Made by a program: the position numbers and the translations under genes. Below are positions 1 to 5,099 of a stretch of 6,405 nt of DNA, piece after piece (the stretch's first letter is position 1; the number at the start of each line of letters is the position of its first letter). The DNA is from Clostridia bacterium (GTDB lineage Bacteria; Bacillota_A; Clostridia; Oscillospirales; CAG-382): the NCBI GenBank assembly GCA_017615235.1, contig JAGAAM010000185.1, forward strand, positions 1-6,405, written 5' to 3'. The notes below the pieces were generated by a model. It was not told the origin of the DNA, searched no databases, and saw only the letters and a list, made by a program, of their open reading frames with translations.

Positions 1-944
1 ACGGCGCCGATATTTTAAGGCTCTGGGTCGCTTCGAGCGATTACAGGGTCGACGTACGCGCTTCCGACGCGATCTTCAAACAGCTTTCCGAAAGCTACCG
101 CAAGATCCGCAACACCATAAGGATCTTGCTCGCCAACCTCGGCTCGCCGGAGACCGATTTCGACCCGAAGCGCGATATGATCGCGTTCGGCGACCTCTGC
201 GATATCGACAAATGGGCGGTATCGCGCCTCAACGGACTTGCAAAACGCGTACGCGCCGCTTACGACAGCTATCAGTTCCACATAGTCTATCACGATATCC
301 ACAACTTCTGCTCGATAGATATGTCGAAGCTTTATATCGACATCACGAAAGACCGACTCTACTGCGAACGCAGGGACGATCCTTCCCGCCGCAGCGCTCA
401 GACGGCGATGTACGTCATCGTCGATTCGCTCATCCGCATGCTCGCTCCCGTGCTTTCCTACACGGCGGAGGAAGCCTGGGGATATATGAGCCATATCGAC
501 GGCGAGGACGGTTTCTCGGTATTCTGCAACGACCTTCCGGATTTCCGCAAGGAGCTTGATTTCCCGGAGATCGAGGAGGAATACGAAAAACTCTTCGCTC
601 ATCGCGACGGCGTCATGAAGGCGCTCGAGCTTGCGCGTGCCGAGAAGGTCATCGGCAAATCGCTTGAAGCCGACATCACGGTTTACGCCTCCGGGGACAG
701 TGAAGCGATGAAGTTCTTCCGCGAATTCGAGGATATACTTCCCACTGTATTCATTGTCAGCAAAGTCAACCTTTCCACGGGAGAAGTTCCGGAAGGCGCC
801 TTTACCGACGGCGAGGAAGGCATCGCCGTATCGGTACATCCCGCAAGCGGCCGGAAATGCGTGCGCTGCTGGATGCAGAAAGACGACTGCACACCCGACG
901 AGGACGGACAGCACCTCTGCGAACGCTGCCGCAACGCGGTATGA
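1..944 (+). CDS. ileS: Isoleucyl-tRNA synthetase, C-terminal third (5' end outside window)
   Basis: This class I aminoacyl-tRNA synthetase charges tRNA-Ile with isoleucine in the cytoplasm. The frame is open from base 3 and gives 313 residues before the TGA at 942-944. The family is usually about 900-1,000 residues, so roughly the last third is present and the Rossmann, editing and KMSKS parts lie upstream of the window. The visible protein starts with GADILRLWVASSDYR, the stretch that normally follows KMSKS closely. It continues through the helical anticodon-binding domain (QLSESYRKIRNTIR) and ends in the bacterial-type zinc finger, with Cys codons at 858, 867, 918 and 927 (CVRCW ... LCERC). 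That finger marks the zinc-containing IleS type. The stop overlaps the lspA start as ATGA, and the ileS-lspA order is common in Firmicutes and Proteobacteria. No frameshift or missing zinc ligand is seen. Identification is very secure. Confidence 0.97.
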   Translation, partial: GADILRLWVASSDYRVDVRASDAIFKQLSESYRKIRNTIRILLANLGSPETDFDPKRDMIAFGDLCDIDKWAVSRLNGLAKRVRAAYDSYQFHIVYHDIHNFCSIDMSKLYIDITKDRLYCERRDDPSRRSAQTAMYVIVDSLIRMLAPVLSYTAEEAWGYMSHIDGEDGFSVFCNDLPDFRKELDFPEIEEEYEKLFAHRDGVMKALELARAEKVIGKSLEADITVYASGDSEAMKFFREFEDILPTVFIVSKVNLSTGEVPEGAFTDGEEGIAVSVHPASGRKCVRCWMQKDDCTPDEDGQHLCERCRNAV

Positions 945-1522
945 CCGCGCTTGCCGTAGTTGCCGCGATAATCGTCGCCGATCAGGTGACGAAAGCCCTG
1001 ATAGTCAAATATCTCGAACTAGGCGAAGCTTCGGGATTCATCCCGCATGTAATCAGATTCTACCGTACCGAGAATACCGGAGCGGCGTTCTCGATGCTTA
1101 AAGATTCGCCGGAGATATTCATCATCCTTTCATCGCTGGCGATGTGCGCCATAGTGGTGATCCTTTACCGCGAATACCGCCGCCATCCGCTGCTCACCCT
1201 TTCACTTTCGATGGTGCTCGGCGGCGGGATCGGCAATATGATCGACCGGATAAGGCTCGGTTACGTCGTCGATTTCCTCGACTTCGAGTTTTTCGATTTC
1301 GCGGTGTTCAACGTCGCCGATTCGTTCATAACAGTCGGCACCGTTATGCTTGCCGTTTATCTCCTCTTCTTCGAACCGAAGATCGAAAAACGCCAAAAAG
1401 CCGAGCAGGAGGCCGCTTCGGAGGAAGTCGCGGTCGTCATAGCCGCCGACGGCGAACCCGTCGACGTCTTCTCGGCGCCGCAGGACGGCGATAAAGAAGA
1501 CAAAGAAAAAGAAGATGAATAA
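941..1522 (+). CDS. lspA: Lipoprotein signal peptidase (signal peptidase II) with long charged C-terminal tail
   Basis: LspA is a membrane aspartyl protease that removes the signal peptide of prolipoproteins after Lgt has lipidated the Cys. The 193-residue product shows four membrane segments (about 2-19, 57-76, 84-102 and 127-144). All family motifs are present: VADQVTK (12-18), NTGAAFS (45-51), GGGIGNMIDR (94-103), VVDF (109-112) and FNVADS (123-128). D111 and D127 are the predicted catalytic pair. I chose the ATG at 941 because it overlaps the ileS stop as ATGA and puts the first membrane helix right at the N-terminus. The in-frame ATG at 857 would add an Arg-rich leader coded inside the ileS zinc finger. 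LspA is usually about 150-170 residues. Here residues 146-193 form an extra hydrophilic Lys/Glu/Asp-rich tail, expected on the cytoplasmic side. The 3' end overlaps the next gene by 8 bases. Confidence 0.96.
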   Translation: MTALAVVAAIIVADQVTKALIVKYLELGEASGFIPHVIRFYRTENTGAAFSMLKDSPEIFIILSSLAMCAIVVILYREYRRHPLLTLSLSMVLGGGIGNMIDRIRLGYVVDFLDFEFFDFAVFNVADSFITVGTVMLAVYLLFFEPKIEKRQKAEQEAASEEVAVVIAADGEPVDVFSAPQDGDKEDKEKEDE

Positions 1523-2420
1523 CAGCCTCGTCTTTGAAGGCGATGAGCTCAAACGCCTTGACGTCGCGGTCGCCGAACTTTTCGGAATAAGCCGTTCACG
1601 CGCGCAGGAGCTTATCTCCGAAGGCGCTGTAAAGGTCAACGGCGCGAAAAAAGAAAAAAAGTCCGTCGTCTCGCCGGGTGATACCGTCGAAGCCGATATC
1701 CCCGAACCGACGGAGCTTACCGCCGTTCCGCAGGATATCCCCGTCGATATCGTATACGAGGACGAATATCTTCTCGTCGTCGACAAACCGCGCGGAATGG
1801 TGGTGCATCCGGCGCCGGGCAACCCGGACGGAACGCTTGTTAACGCTTTGCTGTTCCACTGCCGCGGAAGGCTTTCTTCCATAAACGGAGTTATAAGGCC
1901 GGGAATAGTCCACCGCATAGATAAAGACACTTCGGGACTTCTCATCGTCGCCAAGACCGACGATGCGCACGCCGGGCTCGCTTCGCAGATCGCGGAGCAT
2001 TCATTCACCCGCAAATACGACGCGATCGTCGCCGGCAGGTTCAGGGAACAGAGCGGCACCGTAGACGCGCCTATCGGAAGGCATAAGACCGACCGCAAGA
2101 AAATGGCGGTAACGGAGCATAATTCCAAACCTGCGGTCACTCACTGGCGCGTCATCGCGGAGGGTAACGGCTATACCTACGTCGAATGTCTGCTCGAGAC
2201 CGGGCGTACCCACCAGATAAGGGTCCATATGTCCTACATAGGCCATCCCGTAGCCGGCGACCCGGTCTACGGCAGCGAAAAGACAAGCCTCGGAATGGAC
2301 GGACAGTGCCTTTTCGCGAAATATATCGCGTTTATTCATCCGATCACCGGAAAGTTCCTTGAATTCGAGGCAAAACGCCCTGAATATTTTGAAAACGCAT
2401 TAAGAAAAATCGGTCTGTAA
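1515..2420 (+). CDS. rluD: RluA/RluD-family pseudouridine synthase with S4 domain (YlyB-like)
   Basis: The enzyme isomerises uridine to pseudouridine in structured RNA, most likely 23S rRNA. The 301-residue protein has an N-terminal S4 RNA-binding domain (about 13-60, including SRSRAQELISEGAVKVNG) and then the RluA catalytic domain. That domain contains VVDKPRGMVVHP (88-99), the signature HRIDKDTSG (133-141) with predicted catalytic D136, and the late motif ETGRTHQIRVHM (228-239). Length and domain order match RluC/RluD-type enzymes. The lspA-then-synthase order is that of Bacillus ylyB, so a YlyB-type enzyme is the best guess. The exact uridine target cannot be read from sequence, and the symbol rluD is a family label only. 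The start ATG lies inside the end of lspA (8-base overlap) with an A/G-rich stretch but no good Shine-Dalgarno, suggesting translational coupling. Confidence 0.94.
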   Translation: MNNSLVFEGDELKRLDVAVAELFGISRSRAQELISEGAVKVNGAKKEKKSVVSPGDTVEADIPEPTELTAVPQDIPVDIVYEDEYLLVVDKPRGMVVHPAPGNPDGTLVNALLFHCRGRLSSINGVIRPGIVHRIDKDTSGLLIVAKTDDAHAGLASQIAEHSFTRKYDAIVAGRFREQSGTVDAPIGRHKTDRKKMAVTEHNSKPAVTHWRVIAEGNGYTYVECLLETGRTHQIRVHMSYIGHPVAGDPVYGSEKTSLGMDGQCLFAKYIAFIHPITGKFLEFEAKRPEYFENALRKIGL

Positions 2421-2470
2421 GCCGACGCGTAGAAACCGCACCGGCGAAAATATAGCAATGTTCATAATAT

Positions 2471-2477
2471 AGGAGGT
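2471..2477 (+). promoter_or_regulatory. Strong Shine-Dalgarno site of the transketolase N-terminal subunit
   Basis: AGGAGGT lies just before the ATG at 2481, with four bases between GGAGG and the start codon, which fixes the start. It is the best ribosome binding site in the window and marks the first gene after a 60-base gap (2421-2480). The gap ends AT-rich (about 2446-2470). It shows no hairpin plus T-run terminator, and I could not assign a convincing -35/-10 pair there. Read-through from rluD is therefore possible. Confidence 0.85.
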
Positions 2478-2480
2478 ATT

Positions 2481-3335
2481 ATGGAAAAGAAACGTTTGCT
2501 TATGCTCAAAGAGAGGGCGGCGCGTATAAGGATGCTCGCCGTCGACGCCGTTTACCGTGCGAAAAGCGGTCATCCCGGCGGATCGCTCTCCATCGCGGAG
2601 ATTATATCCTATCTCTATTTCGACAAAATGAATGTCGATCCGGCAAATCCGAACGATCCGCAGAGGGACAGATTCGTCCTCTCGAAAGGTCACTGCTGCC
2701 CGGCTGTCTACGCGGCGCTGGCGATGCGCGGATTCTTCCCGGAGGAGGAACTTAAAAGCCTTCGTAAACTCGGATCGATGCTCCAGGGACACCCGGATAT
2801 GAAACTCGTCCCCGGTATAGATATGACCACCGGATCGCTCGGGCAGGGCTTTTCCGCGGCTTGCGGAATGGCTGCAGCCGCGAAGCGCAGCGGTCAGAAA
2901 TGGCGCGTTTATACCATCCTCGGCGACGGCGAGATCGAGGAAGGCCAGGTATGGGAAGCGGCGATGTTCGCCAGCCATTACGGACTCGATAACGTGACCG
3001 CATTCGTCGATTTCAACGGTTATCAGATCGACGGCGCCGTCACGGAAGTCATGAATCCCACCCCGATCGACGAAAAATTCCGCGCCTTCGGCTGGAACGT
3101 TCAGGTCATCGACGGTCACGACCTCGAAGCGATCGAAAAAGCCGTGCTGAACGCCGAAAAATGCGGAAAACCCGCCGTGATAGTCTGCAATACCGTCAAG
3201 GGCAAGGGCGTTTCCTACATGGAAAACAATTACGCATGGCACGGAAAAGCTCCCAAAGACGCCGAATACGAGATCGCGGAAAGAGAACTCAGAGAAACAT
3301 ACGAAAAAGCTGTGGAGGATCTGAACAATGGCTGA
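2481..3335 (+). CDS. tkt: Transketolase, N-terminal (thiamine-diphosphate binding) subunit
   Basis: This is the first half of a split transketolase, which moves two-carbon ketol units between sugar phosphates in the non-oxidative pentose phosphate pathway. The 284 residues cover the PP domain. Visible motifs are SGHPGGSLS (29-37, H31), SKGH (68-71, H71), GHPD (103-106, H103), TTGSLGQGF (116-124), the ThDP/metal motif GDGEIEEGQ (148-156) ending at N179 in DFNGYQIDG, and WHG with H254. By eye these correspond to E. coli TktA H26, H66, H100, D155, N185 and H261, so the cofactor and substrate residues are retained. The protein stops after the PP domain, and the rest is supplied by the next gene, which it overlaps by 8 bases. 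Two-subunit transketolases are well known in Clostridia and Archaea, so this is a natural split and not a broken gene. Confidence 0.96.
   Translation: MEKKRLLMLKERAARIRMLAVDAVYRAKSGHPGGSLSIAEIISYLYFDKMNVDPANPNDPQRDRFVLSKGHCCPAVYAALAMRGFFPEEELKSLRKLGSMLQGHPDMKLVPGIDMTTGSLGQGFSAACGMAAAAKRSGQKWRVYTILGDGEIEEGQVWEAAMFASHYGLDNVTAFVDFNGYQIDGAVTEVMNPTPIDEKFRAFGWNVQVIDGHDLEAIEKAVLNAEKCGKPAVIVCNTVKGKGVSYMENNYAWHGKAPKDAEYEIAERELRETYEKAVEDLNNG
3314..3318 (+). promoter_or_regulatory. Ribosome binding site of the transketolase C-terminal subunit
   Basis: GGAGG lies inside the last codons of the upstream subunit, nine bases before the ATG at 3328. It supports that ATG as a true start, so the second subunit is made by its own initiation and not by a frameshift. 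Confidence 0.75.
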
Positions 3336-4263
3336 AAAAGAAGCTACGAGAGCCGCCTACGGCAGAAAATTGGCCGAACTCGGCGATAAATACGATTTTT
3401 ACGTGCTCGACGCCGATCTTTCGGGTTCGACCCAGACCTGCGTTTTCGCAAAGAAGTTCCCCGAAAGGTTCTTCAACTGCGGCATAGCGGAGGAGAACAT
3501 GATCTCGGTCGCCGCCGGCATCGCCGCCACCGGCGTTCCGGCGTTCGCTTCGTCGTTCGCGATGTTCGCCTGCGGACGCGCGTTCGAGCAGATCCGCAAC
3601 TCCGTCGCTTATCCCCGCCTACGGGTGCGCGTCTGCGCTTCTCACGCCGGCATTACCGTCGGCGAGGACGGCGCCACGCATCAGTTCTGCGAGGATATCG
3701 CGATAATGCGCGCGCTTCCCGGGATGACGGTGCTCGTGCCCGCTGATTCCGCTTCGACGGAAGCGATACTCGAACAGCTTATGGATTACGACGGCCCGGC
3801 TTATATGCGTTTAGGCAGATACGCCGTCCCTCAGGTATACGAAAAGGGTCAGTATAAATTCGAGATTGGCAAAGGCATAGTCGTCGCTGACGGTAAAGAC
3901 GTCACGATTGCCGCGACCGGCATAATGGTCTCCGCCGCCATCGAGGCGCGCGCGATACTCGCTTCGGAGGGCATCGACGCCGCCGTGCTCGACATCCACA
4001 CGGTAAAACCGCTCGATAACGCGCTTATCGCGGAATACGCTTCAAAGACCGGCAACATCGTCACCGCGGAGGAACATTCCGTCATAGGCGGACTCGGAGA
4101 CGCGGTCGCCGCCGTGGTCGCCGCAAGCGGCAGCGCAAGGCTCGCGAAGCTCGGCGTGAACGATGAATTCGGCACCAGCGCCTCCGCAGGAGTGCTGCTC
4201 GAACATTACCGTCTTACCGCCGCCGGCATCGTCGACAAAGTGAAGGAACTTTTGAAAAAATAA
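3328..4263 (+). CDS. tkt: Transketolase, C-terminal (pyrimidine-binding) subunit
   Basis: This is the second half of the split transketolase, expected to pair with the product of 2481-3335 to build the active site at the interface. The 311-residue protein carries the Pyr domain (about 5-165) and the transketolase C-terminal domain (about 185-305). In GIAEENM (52-58), E55 is the predicted glutamate that activates the thiamine aminopyrimidine ring. HAGITVGEDGATH (106-118) retains H106, D114 and H118, matching by eye E. coli TktA H461, D469 and H473 with identical spacing. The C-terminal domain has the usual LDIHTVKPLD (221-230) and AEEHSVIGGLG (247-257). The related DXS and pyruvate dehydrogenase beta folds are less likely because of the split partner and the GEDGATH signature. 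The TAA stop is followed within about ten bases by a terminator, so this is the last gene of its unit. Confidence 0.96.
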   Translation: MAEKEATRAAYGRKLAELGDKYDFYVLDADLSGSTQTCVFAKKFPERFFNCGIAEENMISVAAGIAATGVPAFASSFAMFACGRAFEQIRNSVAYPRLRVRVCASHAGITVGEDGATHQFCEDIAIMRALPGMTVLVPADSASTEAILEQLMDYDGPAYMRLGRYAVPQVYEKGQYKFEIGKGIVVADGKDVTIAATGIMVSAAIEARAILASEGIDAAVLDIHTVKPLDNALIAEYASKTGNIVTAEEHSVIGGLGDAVAAVVAASGSARLAKLGVNDEFGTSASAGVLLEHYRLTAAGIVDKVKELLKK

Positions 4264-4273
4264 GTCTTTTTCC

Positions 4274-4313
4274 GGGGGATGCCGCATTATTCTGCGGCAC
4301 CCCTGTTTTTGTT
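4274..4313 (+). terminator. Rho-independent terminator after the transketolase genes
   Basis: A GC-rich hairpin pairs GGGGG-A-TGCCGCA (4274-4286) with TGCGGCA-CCCC-T (4293-4304). It has one bulged A (4279), a six-base loop (4287-4292) and a G-T pair at the base. TGTTTTTGTT follows directly. This is a textbook intrinsic terminator, placed 10 bases after the transketolase stop codon. It separates the upstream genes from the nif3-rqcH pair. Confidence 0.88.
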
Positions 4314-4321
4314 GTAAAAGA

Positions 4322-4329
4322 AAGGTGAT
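4322..4329 (+). promoter_or_regulatory. Extended Shine-Dalgarno site of the Nif3-like gene
   Basis: AAGGTGAT matches the extended 16S rRNA 3'-end complement (GGAGGTGAT) with one change in the overlapping bases. It lies five bases before the ATG at 4335 and supports that start. Only about ten bases separate the terminator T-run from this site, leaving no room for a normal promoter, and I could not recognise one further upstream. Confidence 0.75.
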
Positions 4330-4334
4330 AAAAA

Positions 4335-5099
4335 ATGACTGTAAACGAACTTTCCCGCGCTCTTGACGTTCTTATACCCGCTTCATTGAGCGAGGAATGG
4401 GATCACGACGGAAGGATGGTCGTCCCTGACGGGAACGGGGAGGTCAAAAAAGCCGTGATCGCGCTCGACGCCACCGAAAAGGCGATAGGATTCGCCGCAT
4501 CTATCGGCGCGCAGGCGATACTCACCCATCATCCGCTCGTTTTCCACCCGATCGACAGGCTTGACGAATACGATCCCGTCGCGAAAAAGGCGATAAAGTG
4601 CGTCCGTAACGGCATCGCCGTGCTTTCCTACCACACGAGGCTCGATTCGCTTGAAGGCGGAGTAAACGACTGCCTCGCCGCAGCGCTGGGACTTAAAGAC
4701 ACTTACGCCTTCCTTCCTTTCGGAAGGTTGGGGAATATCGAAAACGAAACGCCTCTTGAAGATTACGTCGCTTTCTGCGAGGAAGCGCTGGGCGAGAAAT
4801 GCAGCTTCGCCGTGAAGGGGAGCGGTAAAGTGAAAAGAGTCGCGATCGTTTCCGGGGGTGGTAAGGATCATCTCCTCGACGCCTGCCTTGCCGGAGCCGA
4901 CACCTTCGTCACCGGCGAAGCGAACCACGGCGCGTACATCGCCGCCGCCGAATACGGCATCAACCTCGTTTGTATGACGCACCACGCCACCGAAAGGGTG
5001 GTGCTCCCGTTCCTCGCCGGGCTTGTTGAAAAGGCTTCCGGAGGGACCTGCGAAACGGTCATCTTTGATTTTGACAGAGTGAGAGAATATGGCATTTGA
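4335..5099 (+). CDS. Nif3-like (DUF34/YbgI/YqfO family) dinuclear metal protein
   Basis: Members are widespread, fold around a two-metal centre and are often labelled 'GTP cyclohydrolase 1 type 2 homolog', but the physiological role is unsettled. The 254-residue protein is the short form, without the inserted middle domain of the roughly 370-residue Bacillus YqfO type. Seen motifs are EEWDHDG (20-26), LTHHPLVF (63-70), SYHTRLDSLEGGVND (98-112), VTGEANHGAY (192-201) and THHATE (215-220). By position, the metal ligands seen in E. coli YbgI map to H65, H66, D104, H216 and E220, all present. The common family forms WDNVG and GHYxTE read WDHDG and THHATE here, so the non-ligand parts have drifted. 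The gene follows a terminator and overlaps rqcH by 11 bases. In many Firmicutes this family sits next to trmK, and no trmK is visible here. Confidence 0.93.
   Translation: MTVNELSRALDVLIPASLSEEWDHDGRMVVPDGNGEVKKAVIALDATEKAIGFAASIGAQAILTHHPLVFHPIDRLDEYDPVAKKAIKCVRNGIAVLSYHTRLDSLEGGVNDCLAAALGLKDTYAFLPFGRLGNIENETPLEDYVAFCEEALGEKCSFAVKGSGKVKRVAIVSGGGKDHLLDACLAGADTFVTGEANHGAYIAAAEYGINLVCMTHHATERVVLPFLAGLVEKASGGTCETVIFDFDRVREYGI

Noticed and set aside
15..914. Long 299-codon open frame on the minus strand
   Set aside because: It lies fully antisense to ileS, whose domains and zinc finger are unmistakable. The translation shows no recognisable family and is explained by GC-rich codon bias that keeps the opposite strand free of stops.
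857..940. Upstream ATG at 857 as the lspA start
   Set aside because: It would add 28 Arg-rich residues before the first membrane helix and overlap the ileS zinc finger by 88 bases without a ribosome site. The ATGA start at 941 fits the family better.
1202..2140. 312-codon open frame on the minus strand across lspA and rluD
   Set aside because: It spans two well-supported sense genes, its product is Ser/Arg/Thr-rich in one part and Phe/Glu-rich in another without domains, and it has no ribosome site I could recognise.
2421..2450. Possible hairpin GCCG...CGGC followed by AAAA after rluD
   Set aside because: The stem is only four base pairs with a 17-base loop and has no T-run on the coding strand, so it is not a credible terminator.
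2400..3242. 280-codon open frame on the minus strand across the transketolase N-terminal gene
   Set aside because: It is the antisense of a gene with all transketolase motifs. No family resemblance is seen in the antisense product.
3328..3335. Split transketolase read as a frameshift or pseudogene
   Set aside because: The second half has its own GGAGG and ATG, the split lies exactly between the PP and Pyr domains, and two-subunit transketolases are an established form.
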